Shown here in pieces: positions 26,529 to 34,965 of a stretch of 64,000 nt of DNA. The DNA is taken from contig JBCBOS010000006.1 in the NCBI GenBank assembly GCA_039821145.1, positions 124,001-188,000 of the forward strand. The letters run 5' to 3'. This stretch comes from JBCCSZ01 sp039821145 (GTDB taxonomy: Bacteria; Bacteroidota; Bacteroidia; Chitinophagales; Saprospiraceae). Position numbers and translations under genes: made by a program. How positions within the stretch are numbered: position 1 is the first letter of the stretch; the number at the start of each line of letters is the position of its first letter. The notes under the pieces are model-generated. The model searched no databases and was not told where the DNA came from. It worked only from the letters and a program-made list of their open reading frames with translations.

Positions 26529-27053
26529 CTATTTCAGGATGCTGGTAGCGACCTCCATTTTTTCCAAACCGCTGGCAGCTACATCTGTTCCCTTGTTCAG
26601 TTTGCCAGAGACCAGTTTCAGAGCCATTTGTACTTGCTCCAGACAGTCCTCTGGGTTGGGACATTCATATTTTTCCCAGTCGACATTGGAAGCCACTGCG
26701 GGCTTTTGTGCGGTTTCGGGCCACACCCACCAGACGGTTGCGACGGCCAGCAGTAAGATGGCTGCAGCACTGGCGATGCGTCTGTAAAGAAAGCGAGCGG
26801 GTCGCTTGTCGGCTGTGGAAAGCCGGACTGTTTTTGCCTGTTGGTGGAGGCGTTGTTCCAGTCGCCTGTCAAAATCCTCATCCAAACTGGGGCTCGCCTC
26901 TTGGGCAAAGAGTTGAAAAACAGATTGAAAGGGTTTCAACTCAGGGGCAATGTCTGCTTGACTGAAGTATTGTTTGAGCTGGCGTTCTTCTTCGAGAGAG
27001 CTTTCGCCTGCCCAGTATTTTTCCAGTAGTGCTTTGATCAGATCATAATCCAT
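26529..27053 (-). CDS. putative anti-sigma factor, single-pass membrane protein
   Basis: The protein has 174 residues. A cytoplasmic N-terminal region of about 90 residues (DYDLIKALLEKYWAGESSLEEERQLKQYF) precedes one transmembrane helix (IASAAAILLLAVATVWWVW, about 92-110) and a periplasmic part with a cysteine pair (YECPNPEDCL). The N-terminal 'LLEKYWAGESSLEEE' motif is common in Bacteroidota anti-sigma-like proteins. It overlaps the sigma gene end by 11 bp, the classic arrangement. A ZAS-type zinc motif is not evident, so the sigma-binding mode is inferred only. Confidence 0.7.
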   Translation of the reverse strand: MDYDLIKALLEKYWAGESSLEEERQLKQYFSQADIAPELKPFQSVFQLFAQEASPSLDEDFDRRLEQRLHQQAKTVRLSTADKRPARFLYRRIASAAAILLLAVATVWWVWPETAQKPAVASNVDWEKYECPNPEDCLEQVQMALKLVSGKLNKGTDVAASGLEKMEVATSILK

Positions 27054-27552
27054 AGGACTCCATATTTGCCATTTGTGTACGAATGTGCTGCCGGGCGCGG
27101 AAGAGATTTACCTTTACCTGGGCCAGTGATAGTTCGGTGGCGTCAGAAATTTCTTGGTACGTCATCTCCTCAATATCCCGCAGCTGCAGAACGATTCGTT
27201 GGTTTTCGGGTAGGGTTTGCATGATTTCCCGAACGCGTTGAAGCAAATCGCTCACTTCTGCCTTCCGGTGGGGGTCGGCCCCGCCGGAAGCCATTTGTCG
27301 GGCGCCCTCGATGTCTTCGACTCGGCGGTGCTTGGAGCGAAGCTTATCGATGGAAAGGTTTCGGGTCAGTTTCATGCACCAAGCCTCCAGATTGTTGTAG
27401 CTTCCGAGGCGGTCCTTTTGGTTCCACAATTTGATGAAAACTTCCTGTACAATGTCCTCTGCTTCGGCCGGGTTGCCTACAAATCGCAATGCAAAACGGT
27501 ACATTTTGTTTTTGTAAGTCAAAGCCTGCGTTTGAAAATCTTTCCAACTCAT
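27043..27552 (-). CDS. ECF RNA polymerase sigma factor
   Basis: The protein has 169 residues. Region 2 is clear (MYRFALRFVGNPAEAEDIVQEVFIKLW, followed by LEAWCMKLTRNLSIDKLR), and region 4 is clear (TLPENQRIVLQLRDIEEMTYQEISDATELSLAQVKVNLFRARQHIR) with the helix-turn-helix at the end. No region 3 is present, as in extracytoplasmic-function sigma factors. It directs transcription of a small regulon, most simply its own operon. It overlaps the downstream anti-sigma gene by 11 bp. Confidence 0.9.
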   Translation of the reverse strand: MSWKDFQTQALTYKNKMYRFALRFVGNPAEAEDIVQEVFIKLWNQKDRLGSYNNLEAWCMKLTRNLSIDKLRSKHRRVEDIEGARQMASGGADPHRKAEVSDLLQRVREIMQTLPENQRIVLQLRDIEEMTYQEISDATELSLAQVKVNLFRARQHIRTQMANMESYGL

Positions 27553-27797
27553 TTCAACAACAAGACGATTGGTTATGGTAAGAGGTTACAAGATACACAA
27601 TAGAATTTAATCCACTTTTTTTCCACAAAAAAACTCAAAAATACAATCACTTGATTGTCAATTATTTACAAAATAAAACAAGAAAATTACCATGTCAGAA
27701 ATCATCATTTGAGTGTCAAATATTCACTGGGCATTCTTTTTTGTGTTGTGTTTTTGTCTATATTAGATTCATCTTTCGTAACAAAAATGGGGAAATT

Positions 27798-27962
27798 ATG
27801 AAAAGAGACAACAATCACAGAACGCAAGCTACCCTATCATCAATTTCATTTTTGGGAGCTTTAAAACCCAAAATCAGCAAGGCAAAAAGAAAAATTCAAC
27901 AAAAGTTGGATAATCCCTCTCCCAAATTCAACAGACCCGTATTCAGTAACATTGTCGATTAG
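27798..27962 (+). CDS. possible small basic protein (54 aa)
   Basis: From ATG 27798, preceded by a GGGGAAATT purine run, a 54-codon frame reads MKRDNNHRTQATLSSISF, then LGALKPKISKAKRKIQQK, and ends NIVD before TAG. The peptide is basic in the middle, with no cysteine or transmembrane stretch. Neither the conservation nor the function can be judged here. It lies alone in a 700-bp gap, so it may be a real small protein or a chance frame. Confidence 0.3.
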   Translation: MKRDNNHRTQATLSSISFLGALKPKISKAKRKIQQKLDNPSPKFNRPVFSNIVD

Positions 27963-28260
27963 TTTTTTCCAGTTTTCTAGTAATCCCTTTTTTATATCCT
28001 TCACATATCCGATCTTTGGCCACCTTCCACAATGGGGAAGGTCAATACATTGCTGCTGTCAGCCCTACTCTCACTGGTTTTTTGGCTCGACAGTGCTCGA
28101 AATGTATGCTGTCAAACAGTCCTTTGAGGATTGTTTGCAGACCTAATGGCCAGTCGGATTGCCTCTAAGTCTAAACGAAATCTTAAGATGGCCAATGCCA
28201 GGCAACTCAAATTGCCCGAGCTTCGTTAAGATTTATGTACCAAAACTGAAGGGATTACAA
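27963..28260. other. 298-bp leader region of the LptF/G gene
   Basis: No gene is visible. It holds the hairpin at 28113-28137. A frame running from 28159 into the permease gene has only a TTG start and reads like non-coding sequence, so it was not used as the start. Confidence 0.5.
28113..28137 (+). other. hairpin upstream of the LptF/G gene
   Basis: Ten paired bases (CAAACAGTCC with GGATTGTTTG, one G-T) around a TTTGA loop. No T run follows, so it is not a clear terminator. It may be a leader structure of the permease mRNA. Confidence 0.35.
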
Positions 28261-29856
28261 GTGAAAACAATCGACCGCTTACTGATTAAGAGTTTCGTGG
28301 CCCCCTTCATCGTCACGTTCTTCATTGCATTGTTCGTTTTGATCATGCAATTTCTTTGGACGTACATCGATGACATTGTGGGCAAAGGAGTCAGCTTCCT
28401 CATGTTGATGGAGCTGCTTTCTTATTTGTCCATCTCTCTGGTCCCAACGGCCTTTCCCATTGCCATTCTCATCTCTTCTGTCATGGTCATGGGCAATCTG
28501 GCCGAGCGATACGAACTGGCCAGCTTCAAGTCCGCAGGTGTCCCCCTGCTCCGAGTCATGCAGCCCTTGATGTGGGTCACGTTGCTGATCAGTTTGGCCT
28601 CCTACATCACCGCCAATAACATCATCCCTGTCTCCAACCTCCAATTCAAGTCCCGCCTATACGACATCCGAAAGCAAAAACCAGCACTGGCACTGGAAAC
28701 AGGTGTGTTCAACGATGATTTCAAAAACCTCATCATCCACATCGGTGCCAAGGGAAGCGACAATCGCAGCATAGAAGATGTCTTGATTTACGACCACAAC
28801 AATTACAACCGGGGAAAGGCCATGATGATCCTGGCCAAGAAAGGGGAAATGTACACAACCCAGGACCAGCGCTTCTTCGTCATGAACCTGAAAAATGGCA
28901 CCCAATACCAAGAAACCCAACAGACCATCAAAGGCAAAGACAAAACCTACCCCTTTGTTCGCACCTCCTTCACAGAGTGGACCAAGGTGCTGGATTTGAG
29001 TGAGTTCGAGATCAACGAGACCAACAAAAAGCTCTTCAAATCCCACCACAGCATGCTCAGCAGCTCCCAATTGCGCGTCGCCATCGACTCCATCGACATC
29101 AAGATCGACAAGCGATACAAGGCCATGAGCGACCAGATTGGCCGCTATTTCAGCTCTCTCAAAGTGGTCCAACCTGTGGACAGCAGTCAATTGCGCAAAC
29201 AACAAGAGGCCATCAAAAAAGACAGTTTGGCAGCAGCGGCGAAGAAAGCGCAAAAGAACAGCAGAAATCCAAAAAATGGTCGCAGTCAGCTTCGAAAGTC
29301 TTCCACCAAGGAGGTGGCGCGATTGGATGAAATTCAAAAGCCCATCGACGACATCACTGCCCTGAGCAGCTTTGCCGAATCCCTCAAAGTCAGAGACCGG
29401 GTGCGATTTGTCAACCGGGCCAAGTCCTCCGCCCGAAGCATTCACGGCCAAGCCGATACAGCCAACAGCACCATCGATCGCGAACGAGAGTCGAGGGTCA
29501 AACACGTTTTTGAACTCAACATCAAAAAAAGCATGGCGCTGGCCTGCTTCATCTTCCTGTTCATCGGTGCCCCCATGGGAGCCATTGTCCGGAAGGGAGG
29601 ATTTGGCTACCCCATTCTCATCGCCATCATCTTTTTCATGCTCTACATCGTCCTCAACATATTTTGTAAAAAGCTGGCCGAGAGCTTCGTTCTTCCCGCC
29701 ACCTTGGCCGCCTGGACTCCCTGCTGCATCCTGTTTCCCATTGGCCTGACCCTCACCTACCGGGCCATGAACGACTCCAAAGTGGTCAATACAGAACGCT
29801 ACAGTCGATTCTTTGCCAAGATATTCCGTCGACGCAATGCCCTCAAAACTGCCTGA
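28261..29856 (+). CDS. LptF/LptG-family lipopolysaccharide export permease
   Basis: The protein has 531 residues from GTG 28261, preceded by the purine-rich GAAGGGA. LptF and LptG are inner-membrane subunits of the ABC exporter that lifts lipopolysaccharide to the periplasmic bridge. Evidence: N-terminal helices (SFVAPFIVTFFIALFVLIMQFLW, LLSYLSISLVPTAFPIAILISS, MWVTLLISLASYITAN), a large periplasmic middle with a Lys/Ser/Asn-rich insert near 350-385, and C-terminal helices (ALACFIFLFIGAPMGAIVRKGG, YPILIAIIFFMLYIVLNIF). The IGAPMGAIVRKGG loop is typical of the family. Whether it acts as LptF or LptG cannot be told. It overlaps the PAP2 gene by 20 bp. Confidence 0.88.
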   Translation: MKTIDRLLIKSFVAPFIVTFFIALFVLIMQFLWTYIDDIVGKGVSFLMLMELLSYLSISLVPTAFPIAILISSVMVMGNLAERYELASFKSAGVPLLRVMQPLMWVTLLISLASYITANNIIPVSNLQFKSRLYDIRKQKPALALETGVFNDDFKNLIIHIGAKGSDNRSIEDVLIYDHNNYNRGKAMMILAKKGEMYTTQDQRFFVMNLKNGTQYQETQQTIKGKDKTYPFVRTSFTEWTKVLDLSEFEINETNKKLFKSHHSMLSSSQLRVAIDSIDIKIDKRYKAMSDQIGRYFSSLKVVQPVDSSQLRKQQEAIKKDSLAAAAKKAQKNSRNPKNGRSQLRKSSTKEVARLDEIQKPIDDITALSSFAESLKVRDRVRFVNRAKSSARSIHGQADTANSTIDRERESRVKHVFELNIKKSMALACFIFLFIGAPMGAIVRKGGFGYPILIAIIFFMLYIVLNIFCKKLAESFVLPATLAAWTPCCILFPIGLTLTYRAMNDSKVVNTERYSRFFAKIFRRRNALKTA

Positions 29857-30529
29857 CCGGATGCTTGATTTGCTCAAAACCAACACCTATTATTTCCTCT
29901 TGTGTTTGCTGTTTCTCATTGTCGGAGGCATTGGGTTGAGTCAAATCCAAACCGGAGATTTCCTCATCTGGTTCAGCGAAAACCGCAGCATCCACCTGGA
30001 CAGCTTCTTCTCCTTCACCACCCGACTCGGCGAACAATACGCCTACTTTGTTTTCGTCATCCTGGCCCTTTTCTACCGCTTCCGCCTGGTTCTGATCATC
30101 CCCTTGACAGCCGTCATCGTCCTACTGATTGCATTGGTACTCAAGGAGATTTTTGCCCACCCCCGCCCCTCGGTTTTCTTCTACGACCAACTCGTCCAAG
30201 GCCAACTGCAGACCGTAGACGGCATCCACCTCCTGACGGGTTACTCCAGCTTTCCCTCCGGACACACCCTTTCTGCCTTCACATTGTACACACTGATCGC
30301 CCTGTTTTTCCCAAAGAAAAAACTCATGGCCTTTTTCTTTTTCAGCTTTGCCCTTTTCATTGGCCTGTCTCGCGTCTACCTCGTTCAGCACTTCCTCAAA
30401 GACATTTACGTGGGTGGACTCCTCGGCATCTTGCTGGCCAGCACGATTTATCTGTTTCAACAGCGATGGCTCCCCCAACAGCCCACTCACTGGATCAATC
30501 GCAACCTTCTCAGTCTGCGAAAAAACTGA
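29837..30529 (+). CDS. PAP2-family membrane phosphatase
   Basis: The protein has 230 residues from ATG 29837 (an ATG at 29861 is a possible alternative). It has five to six membrane helices and the complete acid-phosphatase signature: KEIFAHPRPSV (Kx6RP), PSGH in SSFPSGHTLSAF, and SRVYLVQHFLKD (SRx5Hx3D). PAP2 enzymes remove phosphate from phosphatidic acid, undecaprenyl diphosphate or lipid A. Next to an LptF/G gene with a 20-bp overlap, a role in lipid A or lipid carrier dephosphorylation is plausible but unproven. Confidence 0.9.
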   Translation: MPSKLPDRMLDLLKTNTYYFLLCLLFLIVGGIGLSQIQTGDFLIWFSENRSIHLDSFFSFTTRLGEQYAYFVFVILALFYRFRLVLIIPLTAVIVLLIALVLKEIFAHPRPSVFFYDQLVQGQLQTVDGIHLLTGYSSFPSGHTLSAFTLYTLIALFFPKKKLMAFFFFSFALFIGLSRVYLVQHFLKDIYVGGLLGILLASTIYLFQQRWLPQQPTHWINRNLLSLRKN

Positions 30530-30627
30530 TAATCTGTACGGACATTTCACAAAGGCCACTTTTGTCTTCCACCACTGCAAATGAAAGATTCCCTCGTTTC
30601 CAGGCGGAGAAGCCATCCCAATGCTCG

Positions 30628-30635
30628 TATATTTG
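30628..30635 (+). promoter_or_regulatory. candidate -7 box immediately before the TonB receptor gene
   Basis: TATATTTG matches TAnnTTTG but ends five bases before the ATG at 30640. A start about 7 bp downstream would give a leaderless or almost leaderless mRNA, or one using the internal Met 6. No well-placed -33 element was found, so it may be coincidence. Confidence 0.3.
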
Positions 30636-30639
30636 CTGC

Positions 30640-32532
30640 ATGAGAAACATCCTGATGCTTTGTTCTTTGCTTGTACTGACTTCACTTGGACAATTGCAAG
30701 GCCAAGAAGAGGTCTTAGAAGGCAGTCTGCCAACTGTTGTGGTACAAGAAGAACGGGTAGAGGTCTACAGCGATGGACAAAAAGCCGAGCGATTTGACAG
30801 TCTGGACCTCCAATTGGTGGGCTTGGACAACGTGGGCGATCTGCTCCAACAATCCAACAGCGTCTTTTTGCGCTCTTACGCCCCCGGTGGATTGAGTACT
30901 GCATCGAGCCGAGGAACAGGCTACCGACACACTGCTGTACTTTGGAATGGCTTCAATTTGCAAAGTCCCATGAATGGCGGCAATGACCTCAATTTGCTTC
31001 CGGTATTTTTGATGGATGATGTGCAGATGAGTTACGGAGGCGGAAGTGCCCTATTCGGAAGTGGAGCCATCGGGGGCAGTCTTCAGCTCAACAACAGTCC
31101 GAGCGGCCCGATGGGACAAAGTGGAGGCCTGCAACTCTCTGCCGGCAGCTTTCAAGACTTGGGACAATATGCCAAATACAACATTCGAACAAAGCGTTTT
31201 GCCAGCTCTTTGAAAGCCTTCCACCGACAAGCCCAAAACGATTTTCGCTTTCGGGACCAGGGCCAGATCAGGCGACAGCAACAATCTCACTTCCAACAAT
31301 TTGGCCTGCTCCAATCGCTGCAATACCGCCTGGGGCCAAGCCAAGTGGTGCGCGCCTGGGGATGGTACCAAAACAGCGACCGCCAAATTCCCCCCAACCG
31401 AACGGCGCGCAACAATCGAGAGATGCAAAAGGACATCTCCCTCAGACTGGCTGCCGAATGGCAGTACATTGCCCGCCAAGGGGTGATCAAAAGCCGCGCT
31501 GCTTTCCTGGATGAACAGCTCGATTACAGCAGCGACATCGTCCAAAACAGCGCCAGCCGCACCCGAAGCCTCGACTGGCAAACCGAATGGGACCACCAGT
31601 GGCATCCCAAGTGGCGACTCAATGGCGGACTTCAATTCATTCATCGGCAAGCAGAAGCACCCAGCGCATTTTCCTCCAACCCCAACCGACAGCAATATGC
31701 ACTCTTCGGCTCTCTCAAGACCCAACAAACCCACTGGTCGGCCAATCTGAGCATCCGACAAGAACTGGTAGACGGTTCTTTCGTGCCCTTCACTGCTTCC
31801 CTGGGGGGCCAGTACCAAGCATTCAAGGGTTGGCAACTCAAAGGCAGGGCCTACCGAAGCTACAACCTGCCCACCTTCAACGACTTGTACTGGGCCGGAG
31901 CTGGCGGAACTGGCAACCCCAACTTGGAGGCAGAAAGTGGATGGGGAACAGAGTTGGGACTGGCATTGGAGGGGGGCAATAAGTGGCCTTGGGAGCAAAG
32001 CCTTCACCTGTACAGCCAATGGATCGACAACTGGATTCAGTGGCTGCCCAGCAGTGGCTTCAATTGGGAACCCGGCAATCTGCGCTCTGTTTGGGCCAGG
32101 GGGCTGGAATACCAGTGGAAATTGGGTCGGCAATGGGGCAGCACCACTTGGCAATTTTCCACCAATTATCACCTCAGTCTCTCCAGCATTCACAAAACCG
32201 GCCCCAACGAGTCCTCCGCCCTTCAAGGCAAACAACTCATCCAAACCCCCTTGCACAGCGGCTCCGCACAAATCCGCCTCCTGTGGCCCCTCCTGTCGAT
32301 CACCTACACCCACCTTTGGACTGGCAAGCGATTCACCACCTCCGACAATGCCGAATCACAAGATGCCTACCAGCTGGCAACCCTCCGTCTGCGACGCCGA
32401 TTTCTCCGCTGGCCATTGCAACCCTCGGCCAGCCTTCACATTCACAATCTGTGGGACCATGCCTATGAAGTCGTTCCGCTCAGACCCATGCCGTTGCGAC
32501 ACTTTCGTCTTCAATTGGGCATTCAATTTTGA
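30640..32532 (+). CDS. TonB-dependent outer-membrane receptor, BtuB-like
   Basis: The protein has 630 residues from ATG 30640 (signal LCSLLVLTSLGQLQGQ). The plug domain follows at about 30-160: LDNVGDLLQQSNSVFLRSYAPGG, SSRGTGYRHTAVLWNGFNLQSPMNGG, and YGGGSALFGSGAIGGSLQLNN. The rest is a 22-strand-type barrel rich in Gln, Trp and Tyr, ending RPMPLRHFRLQLGIQF, with the expected terminal Phe. Its size and plug match BtuB-like receptors, smaller than SusC. It imports a ligand across the outer membrane using TonB energy. The cobalamin riboswitch and BtuG-like genes downstream make vitamin B12 or another corrinoid the likely substrate. Confidence 0.85.
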   Translation: MRNILMLCSLLVLTSLGQLQGQEEVLEGSLPTVVVQEERVEVYSDGQKAERFDSLDLQLVGLDNVGDLLQQSNSVFLRSYAPGGLSTASSRGTGYRHTAVLWNGFNLQSPMNGGNDLNLLPVFLMDDVQMSYGGGSALFGSGAIGGSLQLNNSPSGPMGQSGGLQLSAGSFQDLGQYAKYNIRTKRFASSLKAFHRQAQNDFRFRDQGQIRRQQQSHFQQFGLLQSLQYRLGPSQVVRAWGWYQNSDRQIPPNRTARNNREMQKDISLRLAAEWQYIARQGVIKSRAAFLDEQLDYSSDIVQNSASRTRSLDWQTEWDHQWHPKWRLNGGLQFIHRQAEAPSAFSSNPNRQQYALFGSLKTQQTHWSANLSIRQELVDGSFVPFTASLGGQYQAFKGWQLKGRAYRSYNLPTFNDLYWAGAGGTGNPNLEAESGWGTELGLALEGGNKWPWEQSLHLYSQWIDNWIQWLPSSGFNWEPGNLRSVWARGLEYQWKLGRQWGSTTWQFSTNYHLSLSSIHKTGPNESSALQGKQLIQTPLHSGSAQIRLLWPLLSITYTHLWTGKRFTTSDNAESQDAYQLATLRLRRRFLRWPLQPSASLHIHNLWDHAYEVVPLRPMPLRHFRLQLGIQF

Positions 32533-32561
32533 TCCGACATGGGATTGAAACAACTATTTTC

Positions 32562-32569
32562 TATCTTTG
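32562..32569 (+). promoter_or_regulatory. -7 box upstream of the cobalamin riboswitch
   Basis: TATCTTTG fits TAnnTTTG and lies just before the riboswitch core, giving a predicted RNA start near 32576. TTG at 32545-32547 is nearer than the usual 19-21 bp. Confidence 0.5.
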
Positions 32570-32577
32570 CGGCCTTG

Positions 32578-32800
32578 GGTATCCACTACGGTGGATTTAA
32601 AAGGGAATCAGGTGCTTCCCCCACGGAAAAATCCTGAACAGTACCCGCTGCTGTAATTCCCACCAATTGGACGGTCCATACAGACCCGACAGTTGGACAT
32701 CTTTCCTCCAAATGCCACTGATCGATTGACTCGATTGGGAAGGTGAGGACAGATGGGATAAGTCAGAAGACCTGCCTGAGAAATGAGCGTCCAACAGCTC
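32578..32800 (+). ncRNA. cobalamin (adenosylcobalamin-type) riboswitch
   Basis: The intergenic RNA carries the conserved parts of the B12 aptamer in order. They are GGGAATCAGGTG near 32600, CCCGCTGCTGTAA at about 32644-32656, TGCCACTG near 32715, GGGAAGGTGAGGAC near 32737, and the B12 box AGTCAGAAGACCTGCC at 32761-32776. Bases between 32776 and 32982 could form the expression platform. A riboswitch of this class turns genes off when corrinoid is abundant. It precedes the DUF4465 gene at 32983 and so should control the downstream operon rather than the receptor before it. Confidence 0.9.
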
Positions 32801-32982
32801 TCCCTTACATTGGTGCCTTCGGGAATAAAGGAACCGCGTAAAGACAAATTGCAGAGGTCTCCCCTTCTGCTCAACGGTCAGTGTGTCAAACCTCTTCTGA
32901 TTTGGGTTGGCAAACTGCATTGCTTTTGCGTGCTCCCCTCCTGTTCTCACCCATTCTTTACCTATTAAATCGCTACAACAGC

Positions 32983-33975
32983 ATGCAAAAAATTCTACAC
33001 CTTTGTTCCCTCATTTTGTTGATCGGTCTTTTGTCCAGCCCTGTGCAGGCACAAACCGTCATCTCTTTTGAAGAATTTCTCAGTGAGCCCGACTCCTTCC
33101 TCAATGCCAGTGATGGCACAACGGAATTCGTCAGCTTCCCCGCCACTTTTCCCACCAAATACAACACCGAGTTCAATTTCTGGGAAGGCCCTTGGGGAAT
33201 CTCCAGTATGCGTGACAGTACCACATCTGGATTTGGCAACCTCAGCAGTGCCCGTCCGGGAGCAGGCGCAGAAGGATCTCTTGCCTATGCAGTATCAACG
33301 GTGCCCTTCGGACAGCAGGGCTCCCTCATAAGATTTGCGGAAGGCCCCATCGTACTCAAGGATGTCCAAATCACCAACAACACCTATGCCCACAACTCCA
33401 TGAGAGATGGAGACATGTTTGCCAAAAAGTTTGGTGGGGAGACTGGAATGGATGAAGACTTCTTTCTACTGACCATCAAAGGCTACTTTGAGGGAGAATT
33501 GACCCTTGACTCGGTTGATTTTTACCTGGCCGATTACCGATTTGCCGATACTTTGGATGATTACATTGTCAAAGACTGGCAAACCGTTGAGCTGAATACT
33601 TTGGGAGCCGTAGACAGCCTCTTGTTTCAGTTGCGGTCTTCCGACATGGGAGCCAATGGAATGAATACCCCTGCTTTTTTCTGCTTGGATGATTTGCGCC
33701 CAGACATCGAACTGAGTCAAAGAGAATTGGCCGACGAATTGCCATTGGAAGTCTTTCCAACCATTGCCCGCAAGGAGCTATACCTTCGTTCTACCAAGAG
33801 CATGGATGATCTCAACTACCGACTGCTGACCCAAAGTGGCCAAGTCATTCGACAAGAAGAAATTTCCGTCATTGGACAAAGTCGACTTGAGCTACCTGAG
33901 CTGCCTTCGGGGATGTACTACATACAGTTCAGCGATGGAAAGGGATTGAAAACGCAAGCCTTCATCGTACAATAA
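32983..33975 (+). CDS. DUF4465 secreted protein with T9SS type A sorting tail
   Basis: The protein has 330 residues from ATG 32983 (signal LHLCSLILLIGLLSSPVQAQ). The DUF4465 pattern is strong: WGISSMRDSTTSGFGN, NSMRDGDMFAKKFGG, DEDFFLLTIKGYFEGEL, DFYLADYRFADTLDDYIVKDWQ, and RSSDMGANGMNTPAFFCLDDL. The C-terminal ~75 residues (LPLEVFPTIARKELYL ... LPSGMYYIQFSDGKGLKTQAFIVQ) are a T9SS type A sorting domain, so it is delivered to the cell surface by the secretion system rather than by a lipid anchor. DUF4465 proteins occur beside B12 uptake genes in Bacteroidota and are a plausible corrinoid-binding capture protein. It is first in the riboswitch-controlled operon. Confidence 0.8.
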   Translation: MQKILHLCSLILLIGLLSSPVQAQTVISFEEFLSEPDSFLNASDGTTEFVSFPATFPTKYNTEFNFWEGPWGISSMRDSTTSGFGNLSSARPGAGAEGSLAYAVSTVPFGQQGSLIRFAEGPIVLKDVQITNNTYAHNSMRDGDMFAKKFGGETGMDEDFFLLTIKGYFEGELTLDSVDFYLADYRFADTLDDYIVKDWQTVELNTLGAVDSLLFQLRSSDMGANGMNTPAFFCLDDLRPDIELSQRELADELPLEVFPTIARKELYLRSTKSMDDLNYRLLTQSGQVIRQEEISVIGQSRLELPELPSGMYYIQFSDGKGLKTQAFIVQ

Positions 33976-33978
33976 CTC

Positions 33979-34965
33979 ATGAAGAGAAGATACCTACTGA
34001 TACTGGTTCACTGCCTCCTGCTGCCGCTCGTTGCCATTGCGCAATACCCTCCGGCAGCAGGAGAGCCGGGCTCCACCGCCATTCACAAGGACGACGAACG
34101 CTTCCAAGGCTGGGCGACCAAAGCAGACTTTCAAGCCGGATGGGTGAAAATCGACCAGCAAGAATTGGGGCGAATGACAGTCGACTCGGTGGATCGAGTG
34201 CTGGGCAAAGCGGGAGATGGCCGGGTATTGAGCTTTGGGGACAGTGGCATCATCGTTCTGCAATTTGCCCGCCCCATTGTGGATGGTCCCGGCTTTGATT
34301 TTGCCGTATTTGAAAATGCCTTCAGCGATACCTTTCTGGAGTTGGCTTTTGTGGAAGTCAGTTCGGATGGAGAGAGATTTGTCCGCTTCCCCGCCATTTC
34401 AGAGACGCCTACTGACGACCAATTGCCGACTTTTGGCACCATGGATACCCGCCGCATCAACAACCTGGCTGGAAAGTACCGAGTCAACTTTGGGACGCCC
34501 TTCGACCTGAGTGAGCTAAGTGATTCGGCAGGATTGGACCTCGACGCCGTTACCCATGTCCGGATCATCGATGTGGTGGGCAACATCCAAATGCCCTATG
34601 CGACCTACGATTCCCGAGGCGAACCCGTCAACGATCCCTGGCCCACTCCTTTCGAGAACAGTTGTGGCTTTGACCTGGATGCCGTGGGCGTAATCAACCA
34701 GGGCGACCTGCTCAGTAGCCAAGTCCCCACAGAAGCTGTACCTTTGTGCTACCCCAATCCAAGTCATGGATCGGATGTGTATTTCCAACAGCAAGAGGCC
34801 ATTCAAAAAGTGGAGGTCTATCGCGCAGATGGGCGCTTGCACTGGTCTGGCATCCGCCCCGAACGGCTTCCGGCCAGCCAATGGCCATCGGGGATGTACC
34901 ATGTCACCTTTTGGTGGAAGGATCGTCCTTATGTTCAGCGAATCATTTTGCAAAATACATTCTGA
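33979..34965 (+). CDS. T9SS-secreted surface protein in the B12 locus, unknown
   Basis: The protein has 328 residues, with a signal (LLILVHCLLLPLVAIAQ) and a C-terminal T9SS type A tail (PLCYPNPSHGSDVYF ... LPASQWPSGMYHVTFWW). The body holds a conserved beta-sandwich-like stretch: GDSGIIVLQFARPIVDGPGFDFAVFENAF, FLELAFVEVSSDGERFVRFPAIS, and VTHVRIIDVVGNI with an Asp-rich FDLDAVGVINQ. I recall similar 'cell surface protein' genes in B12 loci of other Bacteroidota. The function is unknown. It starts 3 bp after the DUF4465 stop and overlaps the next start by one base (TGATG), so all three are coupled. Confidence 0.72.
   Translation: MKRRYLLILVHCLLLPLVAIAQYPPAAGEPGSTAIHKDDERFQGWATKADFQAGWVKIDQQELGRMTVDSVDRVLGKAGDGRVLSFGDSGIIVLQFARPIVDGPGFDFAVFENAFSDTFLELAFVEVSSDGERFVRFPAISETPTDDQLPTFGTMDTRRINNLAGKYRVNFGTPFDLSELSDSAGLDLDAVTHVRIIDVVGNIQMPYATYDSRGEPVNDPWPTPFENSCGFDLDAVGVINQGDLLSSQVPTEAVPLCYPNPSHGSDVYFQQQEAIQKVEVYRADGRLHWSGIRPERLPASQWPSGMYHVTFWWKDRPYVQRIILQNTF

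Noticed and set aside
28159..28260. Upstream extension of the LptF/G frame
   Set aside because: It would start at TTG, lacks hydrophobic or family features, and the conserved opening begins at GTG 28261.
29902..30639. Long N-terminal extension of the TonB receptor frame
   Set aside because: The frame runs through the PAP2 gene in another frame and is Pro/His/Arg-rich. The receptor signal peptide starts cleanly at 30640.
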